DNA from: Clostridia bacterium
Lineage (GTDB): Bacteria > Bacillota > Clostridia > Oscillospirales > CAG-272
Assembly: GCA_017395715.1 (NCBI GenBank)
Contig: JAFQNZ010000011.1
Span: forward strand, 1 to 10,919
Reading direction: 5' to 3'
Length of the DNA: 10,919 nt
Below the pieces are notes generated by a model. It searched no databases. It saw nothing but the letters and a program-made list of their open reading frames with translations, and was not told where the DNA came from. Below are positions 1 to 5,829 of this stretch, in pieces; position 1 is the stretch's first letter; each line of letters starts with the position of its first letter. The position numbers and the translations under genes are program-made.

Positions 1-103
1 AATGGATGCAGGCCTTGCCGCATCGATCTTCCACTTTGGAGAGGTTAAAATTGCCGACCTCAAACAAACACTCAAGAATGCAGGCATCCCTGTCCGCATC
101 TGA
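1..103 (+). CDS. hisF: Imidazole glycerol phosphate synthase cyclase subunit HisF (C-terminal fragment)
   Basis: Only the last 33 codons are in the window; the gene enters from the left edge and ends at TGA 101-103. The readable tail has DAGLAASIFHFGE followed by an amphipathic helix (VKIADLKQTLKN) and ends AGIPVRI, which is the typical end of HisF. HisF is the cyclase half of the HisH-HisF enzyme that turns PRFAR and glutamine-derived ammonia into imidazole glycerol phosphate and AICAR in the cytoplasm. The identification rests on this short tail, but it is supported by the hisIE gene starting 19 bases downstream, the usual order in histidine operons. Confidence 0.85.
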   Translation, partial: MDAGLAASIFHFGEVKIADLKQTLKNAGIPVRI

Positions 104-122
104 CTTTGAAAGGATAACTACC

Positions 123-773
123 ATGATTAACATTGACGAACTCAAATTTGACGATAAAGGCCTCATCCCCGCTGTGGTGATCGACGCCAAGACCAAACGC
201 TTACTTACCCTTGCCTATATGAACAAGGAAAGCCTTGCCATCACCATGGAAAAGGGTCTTACCTGCTTTTACAGCCGCTCGCGTCAGCAGCTGTGGCTGA
301 AGGGCGAAACCAGCGGCAACTATCAGCACGTGGTTTCGATCACGGCTGACTGCGATAAGGATGCACTTGAAATTCTCGTGGAGCCCGACGGCCCCGCTTG
401 CCATCTCGGCACCACCTCTTGCTTTGAAAACCCCGTATGGGAAAGCGAGGAAAGACACGCGTTTTCTCTGGAAGCCTTGATGACACTGATCGAGGGCAGA
501 AAGACCGACCGCAAGGAAGGCTCTTACACCACCTATCTCTTTGACAAAGGCATTGATAAGATCCTGAAAAAAGTGGGCGAAGAATGCACCGAGGTCATCA
601 TCGGCGGCAAGGCAGGCGATAAGAAAGAAACGATTTACGAAATTGCCGACCTCACCTACCATGTGATGGTTCTGATGATCGAAATGGGCATCTCGCTTGA
701 AGATATCCACAACGAGCTTGCCTCCCGTCACGTCATTGACAAAAAGGTCAAGCAGGAGAAAATGACCCAATGA
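123..773 (+). CDS. hisIE: Bifunctional phosphoribosyl-AMP cyclohydrolase / phosphoribosyl-ATP pyrophosphatase HisIE
   Basis: This 216-residue enzyme catalyses steps 2 and 3 of histidine synthesis: hydrolysis of PR-ATP to PR-AMP, then opening of the adenine ring. The HisI domain spans about residues 1-105, with AYMN (31-34), SRSRQQLWLKGETSGN (51-66), D76-C77-D78 and the C93/C100 pair in PACHLGTTSCF, matching the metal-binding residues of the family. The HisE domain spans about 115-205, with GSYTTYLFDKGIDKILKK, the acidic helix GEECTEV and the DLTYH helix. I chose ATG 123 because GAAAGGA lies 8 bases upstream and the protein then starts at the HisI fold. An in-frame upstream extension to base 6 would overlap hisF and has no family counterpart. 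The stop overlaps the next start (ATGA), implying translational coupling. Confidence 0.95.
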   Translation: MINIDELKFDDKGLIPAVVIDAKTKRLLTLAYMNKESLAITMEKGLTCFYSRSRQQLWLKGETSGNYQHVVSITADCDKDALEILVEPDGPACHLGTTSCFENPVWESEERHAFSLEALMTLIEGRKTDRKEGSYTTYLFDKGIDKILKKVGEECTEVIIGGKAGDKKETIYEIADLTYHVMVLMIEMGISLEDIHNELASRHVIDKKVKQEKMTQ

Positions 774-1549
774 TCAAAGCGGATTTTCATGTCCACACCA
801 CCTATTGTGACGGCAAACATACGCCTGAGGAGATGGTGAAGACTGCCATCTCGCTCGGTATGACCTCGCTTGGCTTTTCGGTGCATTCTTATACCGAATT
901 TGACCAAAGCTACTGCATCAAAAAAGAAAGAATGGCGGACTATATCGAAGAGATCAACAGCTTAAAAGCAAAGTATAGCGATAAAATCCGCATTCTTTGC
1001 GGCATTGAGCGCGATCTGTACGCCGAAGAGCCCGAAGGAAACTTTGACTACACCATCGGCTCGCTCCATTACGTGAAAAAGAACGGCGTGTATTACACGA
1101 TAGACGAATCGGCAGACCGTCTTCGCCAAGCCATCAACGAGGCTTGGCAGGGAAGTGCCACCGCGTTTGCCAAGGATTATTATGCCGAAGTTTCGCGCAT
1201 GGGTGAGGTGTCACCTGACATCATCGGACATCTTGACCTCATCACCAAATTTGACGAAGTCGAGCCGATCTTTGACACCGAAGACCCCGCCTATATCGCC
1301 GCCGCCAAGGGGGCTGTCGATGCGCTTTTGCCCCTCGGTGTGCCCTTTGAGATCAACACAGGCGCGATCTCGCGCGGTTATCGCAAAACGCCTTACCCCG
1401 CGCCGTTTTTGCTCTCCTATATCATAGAAAAAGGCGGCAAAGTCATCCTTTCGGGTGACGTTCATGCCGTATCGGGTCTGCTTTGTCACTTTGAAGAAGC
1501 GGAAGCATTGGCAAGATCCTTGGGTGCGGATCGATTTGAGACGTTGTAA
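770..1549 (+). CDS. hisJ: PHP-family histidinol-phosphatase
   Basis: This 259-residue protein should remove phosphate from histidinol phosphate, the penultimate step of histidine synthesis. It has the metal-binding motifs of the PHP superfamily in order: FHVH (H7, H9) with D14, H39 in SVHSYTEF, E80 in GIERDL, H100 in GSLHYV, H154 in GHLDL, and D230/H232 in SGDVHA. Length and motif spacing fit the HisJ/HisK type of Firmicutes rather than the HAD-type HisB phosphatase. It begins inside the hisIE stop (ATGA at 770-773), so it is very likely translated by coupling. It is the last histidine gene here; no T-tract terminator follows, only the hairpin of the first REP repeat. PHP proteins have other substrates (polymerase editing, phosphoesterases), so the role is assigned mainly from the operon. 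Confidence 0.9.
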   Translation: MIKADFHVHTTYCDGKHTPEEMVKTAISLGMTSLGFSVHSYTEFDQSYCIKKERMADYIEEINSLKAKYSDKIRILCGIERDLYAEEPEGNFDYTIGSLHYVKKNGVYYTIDESADRLRQAINEAWQGSATAFAKDYYAEVSRMGEVSPDIIGHLDLITKFDEVEPIFDTEDPAYIAAAKGAVDALLPLGVPFEINTGAISRGYRKTPYPAPFLLSYIIEKGGKVILSGDVHAVSGLLCHFEEAEALARSLGADRFETL

Positions 1550-1558
1550 ATATTTTAT

Positions 1559-1586
1559 GTAGCGGGAGGATAATATCCTCCCCTAC
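1559..1586. repeat. REP-like palindrome 1, in the RAYT leader
   Basis: Arms GGGAGGATA (1564-1572) and TATCCTCCC (1574-1582) are perfectly complementary around one base. GTAG (1559-1562) and CTAC (1583-1586) extend the stem, with C1563 bulged. GTAG next to a palindrome is the hallmark of bacterial REP elements. The core 1564-1586 matches repeat 3 inside the downstream gene except for one central base. It lies between hisJ and the transposase and could also fold in the RNA. Confidence 0.85.
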
Positions 1587-1628
1587 GGCGTATTGGATGT
1601 ATTTTTCAACATAACAAAGGGGATAGTA

Positions 1629-2156
1629 ATGTCTGAGAAAAATGAATTGCCAAAAAGAAAACGTAAACGTTTAGAAAAATATAATTACAGTTCCCCGGGG
1701 TTGTATTTTGTTACGATTTGTACCAAAGACAGAAAAAACCTTTTTTGGGAAAAGAAACAACCCGATTTCGTAGGGGAGGATATCATCCTCCCGCCCGATT
1801 ACATCAATCTATCGCCGTATGGAAAAATAGTCAAGGAAGCAATCCAAACCATTCCAAACCATTATTCCAATATAGAATTGTTACAATATGTAATCATGCC
1901 CAACCATGTTCATTTGATATTACATATTCCTTATGATGACGGGAGGATGATATCCTCCCCTACAAGTACGGTATCGATTATAAAAGCAGTAGGATATATG
2001 AAACAGCAGGTATCAAAGAAAATCGGAATGCCAATCTGGCAACGATCCTTTCATGATCATGTCATCCGTGACCATCGGGATTATGAAGAAATCGCAAAAT
2101 ACGTTCTTGAAAACCCAATCAGGTGGCAATACGATTGTTTTTACAATGAAGAATAA
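1629..2156 (+). CDS. REP-associated tyrosine transposase (RAYT, IS200-like Y1 family)
   Basis: This 175-residue protein belongs to the single-copy HUH transposases that bind and nick REP hairpins. Visible family features are the N-terminal RKRLEKYNYSSPGLYFVTICT strand region, the HUH motif in VIMPNHVHLIL (H93, H95), and the C-terminal WQRSFHDHVIRDHRDY followed by AKYVLENPIRW. The tyrosine of KYVLENP (Y158) is the expected nucleophile by family analogy. I chose ATG 1629 because AAAGGGG lies about 7 bases upstream; a TTG at 1593 would add 12 residues without family support. Two REP-like palindromes sit in frame in the gene, one before and one after the HUH segment, coding VGEDIILP and GRMISSPT. 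Codon use is more AT-rich than in the his genes, consistent with separate ancestry. No accessory transposon genes are visible. Confidence 0.9.
   Translation: MSEKNELPKRKRKRLEKYNYSSPGLYFVTICTKDRKNLFWEKKQPDFVGEDIILPPDYINLSPYGKIVKEAIQTIPNHYSNIELLQYVIMPNHVHLILHIPYDDGRMISSPTSTVSIIKAVGYMKQQVSKKIGMPIWQRSFHDHVIRDHRDYEEIAKYVLENPIRWQYDCFYNEE
1770..1792 (+). repeat. REP-like palindrome 2, inside the RAYT gene
   Basis: GTAG (1770-1773) is followed by arms GGGAGGAT (1774-1781) and ATCCTCCC (1785-1792) around ATC. It is in frame and encodes VGEDIILP. All 23 bases are the exact reverse complement of repeat 3 at 1941-1963. Confidence 0.9.
1941..1963 (-). repeat. REP-like palindrome 3, inside the RAYT gene, inverted relative to repeat 2
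   Basis: Arms GGGAGGAT (1941-1948) and ATCCTCCC (1952-1959) flank GAT, and CTAC (1960-1963) gives the GTAG tetranucleotide on the minus strand. It is in frame and encodes GRMISSPT. It has the same orientation as repeat 1, from which it differs by one central base. Confidence 0.9.
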
Positions 2157-2157
2157 C

Positions 2158-2187
2158 AAAAAAGAGTTCCGCATGGAACTCTTTTTT
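2158..2187. terminator. Bidirectional intrinsic terminator between RAYT and the lipoprotein gene
   Basis: A 13-base perfect inverted repeat runs from AAAAAAGAGTTCC (2158-2170) to GGAACTCTTTTTT (2175-2187), with loop GCAT. It begins 2 bases after the RAYT stop and ends 3 bases from the stop of the convergent lipoprotein gene. The A/T ends supply a U-tract on both transcripts, so it can serve both genes. Confidence 0.9.
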
Positions 2188-2190
2188 CTG

Positions 2191-3138
2191 TTAATTTGCG
2201 CTGAGAAAATCTTGCATCGGACCGGACAATTCGGAAGGGAAATACACAAGCTTATATTCATAGAGGAATGTTTGTACCACTTCGCCCGACTCTTTGCTCT
2301 CTGCTTTGACCATATTGCCGTTTGCGTCGTAGATAAAATCAACACTCTGTTTGAACTCTGTGCCTCGTGAATTCACCGTATCCGTTTCTTGAATCATATA
2401 ACCGTTGGCATCGTAAGAATATTCCGTAATGGTCTGATAGGTATTATCGTTTGTCGTGTAGGTTTCTTTTATGAGATTGCCGTTGGCATCGTAAAAATAC
2501 TCTTCAACCGTGTCGATCTTTCCGTCTGCTTCAACCAGATAATACTTTGTTAATTTGCCGTCTTCATCATACACATACTGACCGTTACCGCTTTTGATGA
2601 TTCGTTCGATCTTTCTTCCGTTTTCATCATATATTTCTTCTCTGAAAACGCCGTTATCATTCAAATAGGTTTCTTTGGTCAGATTTCCGTTTTCGTCATA
2701 GGTATACGCAATGCTCTCATTTTGACCGTTCGGATTGACAAGCGTTGTTTCTGTCAAACGATGATTTTCATCATAAACAAAATCATAATAGTATACAGTT
2801 TCACCTTGCATGATATACGCAATCTTTACAAGGAAGTTTTCATCGTTGTACGTATACTCGATCTGCATGACGTCATTGCGAGAAATGTTGGTGGGAACGT
2901 AAATGAAATGGGAAAGCTGTTCTTTGGCGTCACGAAAATCGCCAAGCTCTTTCAGCAAAGATCTTGCCCCTTCATAGTCCTTCTTTTCAAGCAGGGAAAG
3001 TGCTTCTTCATATTTGGCAATGTCGGCAGGAGCTTCTGTTGTTTCTGCGGTACTTGTTGTGGTAGTTTCAGAGCCGCAGGAGACAAGTGCCAAAACGAAA
3101 ACCAAAAGAATTGCCAGAGTCAATACGATTCTTTTCAT
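2191..3138 (-). CDS. YD-repeat lipoprotein with a TPR-like N-terminal segment
   Basis: The 315-residue product starts with a signal peptide (MKR, hydrophobic 4-19) and a lipobox ending LVSC, so C21 should be lipidated and the protein anchored outside the membrane. A Thr/Glu-rich linker (22-39) follows, then a helical segment 41-78 (AKYEEALSLLEKKDYEGARSLLKELGDFRDAKEQL) that resembles the TPR-like units of Clostridia lipoproteins. From about residue 95 to 285 there are about eight imperfect YD-type repeats (YDENGNL, YDANGNL and similar), with tyrosines near 97, 122, 147, 170, 190, 216, 242 and 270. These repeats recall RHS/YD proteins, but there is no toxin or RHS core domain. ATG 3138 has AAGGAG 9 bases upstream and a sigma-A-like promoter. 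It is a single-gene unit. The function is unknown; surface binding is only a guess. Confidence 0.85.
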   Translation of the reverse strand: MKRIVLTLAILLVFVLALVSCGSETTTTSTAETTEAPADIAKYEEALSLLEKKDYEGARSLLKELGDFRDAKEQLSHFIYVPTNISRNDVMQIEYTYNDENFLVKIAYIMQGETVYYYDFVYDENHRLTETTLVNPNGQNESIAYTYDENGNLTKETYLNDNGVFREEIYDENGRKIERIIKSGNGQYVYDEDGKLTKYYLVEADGKIDTVEEYFYDANGNLIKETYTTNDNTYQTITEYSYDANGYMIQETDTVNSRGTEFKQSVDFIYDANGNMVKAESKESGEVVQTFLYEYKLVYFPSELSGPMQDFLSAN

Positions 3139-3182
3139 TGATTTTTTCTCCTTAATTTTGAAAACAACATATCATTTTCATC

Positions 3183-3212
3183 ATTATACACCCAACCCGC
3201 ACCGAATTACAA
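3183..3212 (-). promoter_or_regulatory. Sigma-A-type promoter of the lipoprotein gene
   Basis: On the minus strand TTGTAA (3212-3207) and TATAAT (3188-3183) are separated by 18 bases. Initiation should occur near 3176, about 38 bases before the ATG. The -10 is perfect and the -35 matches 4 of 6. Confidence 0.6.
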
Positions 3213-3345
3213 GAGATAATGAAAAAATTTCTTTCAGAATCCCGTGTAAGATTCCTACAGGGTTGAAGACATATTCATCTTTGGAAAATGTGGCTTTGTT
3301 TTTTTATTCTGTTTTATCAATCAAATGAGGTTTATTATCAATGAC

Positions 3346-3523
3346 CTCCTCATCCGTCACTCGCAAAGCTCGTGCCACCTTCTCCGCTGGAGAAGGCATT
3401 GGCATAGACATTCCTTTTGACAATCAAATGCAGTTAACATAATTTGATTCAATAGCGATAGCACCGCCAGAGCCTTCTCCAGCGGAGAAGTTGGATTTAC
3501 CATCGGTAAATCCGGATGAGGAG
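3346..3523. mobile_element. MITE-like nested-palindrome element
   Basis: The ends are an 11-base perfect inverted repeat, CTCCTCATCCG (3346-3356) and CGGATGAGGAG (3513-3523). Inside it a 19-base exact inverted pair lies at 3379-3397 and 3472-3490, and each member is itself a hairpin (CTTCTCC/GGAGAAG). In the middle AATCAAAT (3422-3429) pairs with ATTTGATT (3442-3449). A separate hairpin, GGATTTACC-ATC-GGTAAATCC, occupies 3493-3513. There is no coding potential, so any movement would need a transposase in trans. No clear target-site duplication is visible. From memory, CTCATCCG...CTTCTCC repeats are common between genes in gut Clostridia; this needs a search. Confidence 0.7.
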
Positions 3524-3566
3524 AGCATCATGTTGAATATAAACTTTGATTTGCTTTCTTAACACA

Positions 3567-3596
3567 AAAAAGGAATCTCACACGAGATTCCTTTTT
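3567..3596. terminator. Intrinsic terminator of the rpmH-rnpA-yidD-yidC-jag operon
   Basis: The stem AAAAAGGAATCTC (3567-3579) / GAGATTCCTTTTT (3584-3596) has loop ACAC and T-tracts in both directions. It lies 4 bases beyond the jag stop on the minus strand, so it very likely ends that operon. Confidence 0.9.
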
Positions 3597-3600
3597 CAAA

Positions 3601-4248
3601 TTACTTCTTGCTGTTATCGAGGAAGACCACGATGCGGCGGTTGTTTTCCACGCCGATCGAGTTGGTCATCACGCCCGAAATGCCTTGCACCTCGGAGTGA
3701 ATGATGCGGCGCTCGTAAGCGCACATCGGCTCGAGGGTCACGCTTCTCTTGTACTTGAGAACTCTTGCGGCGGTTCTTCTGGCAAGGTTACGGAGGGTCT
3801 GCTCGCGCTTGGCTCTGTAGCCTTCGATATCCACAAGGATTCTGGTGTACGCTCTGTCATCGTCCTCGTCTGCCTTCTTGTTGGCGGCAAGGTTGACAAG
3901 ATACTGAAGCTGATCGAGTGTTTCACCGTGGTGACCGATCAGCATACCGGCATCGTCGCCGGCAATCGAGATCACTTTGTTGCCCTCATCGTTTTCCGAA
4001 AGGGTAATGTCTGCTTCGATCTGCATATCTTCAATCAGAGTTTTCACAAAGTTAACTCCGATATCAATCGGCAAAAGCTCATAGATCACTTTTACCTTGG
4101 CAGGCTGTTCTCCAAAACCGAGAAAGCCTTTTTTAGCTTCGGCAATGACTTCATAAGAAACCTGGTCAGGCGAAACGCCAAGCTCACGCGCTCCGCGCTC
4201 GATGGCGGCTTCCAAAGTCTTGCCACTTGCGATACATTCTTTTCTCAT
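3601..4248 (-). CDS. jag: RNA-binding protein Jag/KhpB (Jag-N, KH and R3H domains)
   Basis: This 215-residue cytoplasmic RNA-binding protein (also called KhpB or EloR) is linked in Firmicutes to cell elongation and division control together with the small KH protein KhpA. The Jag-N domain covers residues 1-50 with the KKGFLGFG motif (39-46). A type II KH domain follows at about 60-142, with the GHHG turn (105-108) in IGHHGETLDQLQYL. The R3H domain covers about 145-208, with R180-x3-H184 in YERRIIH. ATG 4248 has AGAAAGG about 10 bases upstream. It begins 27 bases after the yidC stop and is the last gene of the operon. mnmE/trmE, which often comes next in Firmicutes, is replaced here by a terminator, a MITE-like element and an unrelated lipoprotein gene. 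Confidence 0.95.
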   Translation of the reverse strand: MRKECIASGKTLEAAIERGARELGVSPDQVSYEVIAEAKKGFLGFGEQPAKVKVIYELLPIDIGVNFVKTLIEDMQIEADITLSENDEGNKVISIAGDDAGMLIGHHGETLDQLQYLVNLAANKKADEDDDRAYTRILVDIEGYRAKREQTLRNLARRTAARVLKYKRSVTLEPMCAYERRIIHSEVQGISGVMTNSIGVENNRRIVVFLDNSKK

Positions 4249-4275
4249 TGAAAAATTGCCTTTCTGCTGTAACGA

Positions 4276-5256
4276 TTATTCGTCATCGTCATCAATGTGG
4301 TGGAGCGAACGGTAGGTCTTACCCGAGGGCAGGGTTCTGGTACCCGAAGGACCCTTAGGACCTTTTCCGCGCATTGCGCGTTCCGCATCGCGGTAATCCT
4401 GTTCGGTAAAGGTGGGATAGGGATAAAGCTTCTTGAGAAGGAACTGCTGACCCACGCCGAGAATCGACTGGAAGATCCAGTAAATACCAAGGAAAGCGGG
4501 GAAGGTGAATGCCATGAAGGCAATCATCAAAGGCATGGTGACATCCATCACCCACATAGCACATCCGCCATTGTTTTGAACGGGCTGATAGCTCATCTTG
4601 CGGATCAGCTTGGTACTGAAGTACTGTGCCACAAACACAAGAATAGGAATGATGATCAACCAGGAATAGAAGGAAGGCGCATCACCGAGATTCACACCGA
4701 AGAGGTCAAAATCGGGGATGTTTTGGGTAATGATACCTTCACTTTCAAACATCGCCTTGTTGCTGTGAATGATATTTGCCATGTCAAGCTCACTGCCGAC
4801 ATACTTGCCGTCGGACAAGGTGATCTTTAGCGTTTCAGCATTGGCAACGATCACGTCCTTAGCGGCCTTGATCTGATCTGCCGAGAAGTTGGCGATATAC
4901 GAAAGCGGTCTGTAAATTGCCTGATAAACAATAAAAATAATGGGAAGCTGAATCAGCATCGGCAAACAACCGGCAAATTGGTTAAAGTTGTTGGCACGAT
5001 ACATATTCTGAATCTCAAGCTGCATCTGATTCTGCGCTTCTCTGTCAGCTTCTCTACCGGCATACTTTTTACGGATCGCCATTTCCTTCGGGCGAAGGGA
5101 AGCTTGCTTCACAGAGTTTTTCTGCTGCTTGATACCGAAGGGAAGCATCAGTACCTTGACAACAAGCGCAAACAAAAGAACTGCCAAGAGGTAGCTGCCC
5201 AAAAAGCTGTTAAAGAACGAAAGGACAGCACCAATTGCTCTAAAAATATAACTCAT
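4276..5256 (-). CDS. yidC: Membrane protein insertase YidC/Oxa1
   Basis: This 326-residue protein inserts and folds membrane proteins, alone or with SecYEG. Hydrophobic segments lie at about 18-40, 97-115, 196-214, 238-252 and 253-272, the five-helix plan of Gram-positive YidC. The cytoplasmic loop after the first helix is strongly basic (GIKQQKNSVKQASLRPKEMAIRKKYAGR, about 41-68) and carries the amphipathic coiled hairpin. The conserved MLIQLPIIFIVYQAIYRPL marks the second helix. There is no lipobox. The extracytoplasmic part between helices 2 and 3 (about 120-195) is fairly long. The tail is basic and Gly/Pro-rich, then ends HHIDDDDE. I chose ATG 5256, with GAAAGG about 11 bases upstream; a TTG ten codons earlier lacks an SD site. 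Confidence 0.93.
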   Translation of the reverse strand: MSYIFRAIGAVLSFFNSFLGSYLLAVLLFALVVKVLMLPFGIKQQKNSVKQASLRPKEMAIRKKYAGREADREAQNQMQLEIQNMYRANNFNQFAGCLPMLIQLPIIFIVYQAIYRPLSYIANFSADQIKAAKDVIVANAETLKITLSDGKYVGSELDMANIIHSNKAMFESEGIITQNIPDFDLFGVNLGDAPSFYSWLIIIPILVFVAQYFSTKLIRKMSYQPVQNNGGCAMWVMDVTMPLMIAFMAFTFPAFLGIYWIFQSILGVGQQFLLKKLYPYPTFTEQDYRDAERAMRGKGPKGPSGTRTLPSGKTYRSLHHIDDDDE

Positions 5257-5286
5257 TGTACGAAAGACCTTTCTCCCGTGATACAA

Positions 5287-5416
5287 AACTGCCCGGCAAC
5301 AGGGTGGTAAAAGGACTCACGGAAAATCAAAACGTCTCTTGATCAAAAGAGAATTTTTCCTTTATCGGGTTTGGTTTTTACGATCAAATAAAACCGGTGG
5401 GTAACAGAACGCTCGA
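5287..5416 (-). other. yidD-yidC intergenic leader with a small hairpin
   Basis: About 160 bases separate the yidD stop from the yidC ATG. A hairpin TCTCTT (5335-5340) / AAGAGA (5347-5352) with loop GATCAA is visible, with a T-run beside it on the plus strand. On the operon's own strand its T-tract is interrupted, so I do not call a terminator. It could be an mRNA processing or leader structure. Confidence 0.3.
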
Positions 5417-5743
5417 TCAATTCGGCGGTGTCGCAAAGTCGCCTTGGTTCTGTTTTTCAGAAGCCTTTTTCAAAGCCTTGGCTTCCTTTTTGGCTTTTCT
5501 TCTTTCCAGAAACCTTCTTTTCAGCTTGTTGACAGGCACGGGATCTTCGCCATATCCTCCAAAGGGATTACAGCGCAAAATGCGCCACAGCGCCAAAATA
5601 AGCCCCACGATCACGCCCCATTCCATGATTGCCTCAATGGCATACTGCGAACAGGTGGGGGTAAACCGACAGCAGGGCGGTTTGTTTGGCGAAATGAATT
5701 TCTGATAAAAACGGATCGGTAAAATGAAAAGTTTTTTCAGCAT
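5417..5743 (-). CDS. yidD: Membrane protein insertion efficiency factor YidD
   Basis: This 108-residue YidD-family protein has the full signature CCRFTPTCSQYAIEAI, then GVIVGLILALWRILRCNPFGGYGEDPVP. YidD is a small, peripheral membrane protein that helps YidC/Sec-dependent insertion; in bacteria its gene classically lies between rnpA and yidC, as here. The N-terminal amphipathic stretch (MLKKLFILPIRFYQKF) fits membrane association. The last 35 residues form a highly basic, Lys/Ala-rich extension, longer than in most family members (usually about 70-90 residues in total). ATG 5743 follows an in-frame TGA and no good SD sequence precedes it, so translation may be weak or depend on RNA structure. 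Confidence 0.93.
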   Translation of the reverse strand: MLKKLFILPIRFYQKFISPNKPPCCRFTPTCSQYAIEAIMEWGVIVGLILALWRILRCNPFGGYGEDPVPVNKLKRRFLERRKAKKEAKALKKASEKQNQGDFATPPN

Positions 5744-5829
5744 TTTCGTACCATGTCATTTGCATACAGAAAAAGCGAAAGATGAAAATAAAGTTGCCGT
5801 TTATTCCCACCTCTTGCTTTTTACATATG

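Larger units (their letters stand above)
3139..3600. other. Gene-free region between the lipoprotein gene and jag
   Basis: I see no credible gene in these 462 bases. They hold the lipoprotein promoter (3183-3212), an imperfect hairpin sequence at 3237-3256 resembling the jag terminator, an AT-rich stretch to about 3340, the MITE-like element (3346-3523), and the jag terminator (3567-3596). Confidence 0.7.

Noticed and set aside
201..770. 189-codon minus-strand open frame opposite hisIE
   Set aside because: It mirrors the well-supported hisIE frame, with no family signature, SD or operon fit; an antisense shadow of biased codon use.
1593..1628. TTG start extending the RAYT by 12 residues
   Set aside because: ATG 1629 has a well-placed SD and gives the normal family N terminus.
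1559..1963. CRISPR array from the three spaced palindromic repeats
   Set aside because: Only three copies, in mixed orientation, unevenly spaced (about 180 bases apart), two of them inside a gene; no leader or cas genes.
3014..3328. 104-codon plus-strand frame across the lipoprotein start and its promoter
   Set aside because: It is opposite the signal peptide of the real gene, then runs through its promoter; no domain or SD.
4297..4830. 177-codon plus-strand open frame opposite yidC
   Set aside because: The opposite strand encodes a clear YidC; this frame has no recognisable domain and no SD.
5257..5286. TTG start extending YidC by 10 residues
   Set aside because: No SD sequence upstream and the extra residues are not YidC-like; ATG 5256 is preferred.
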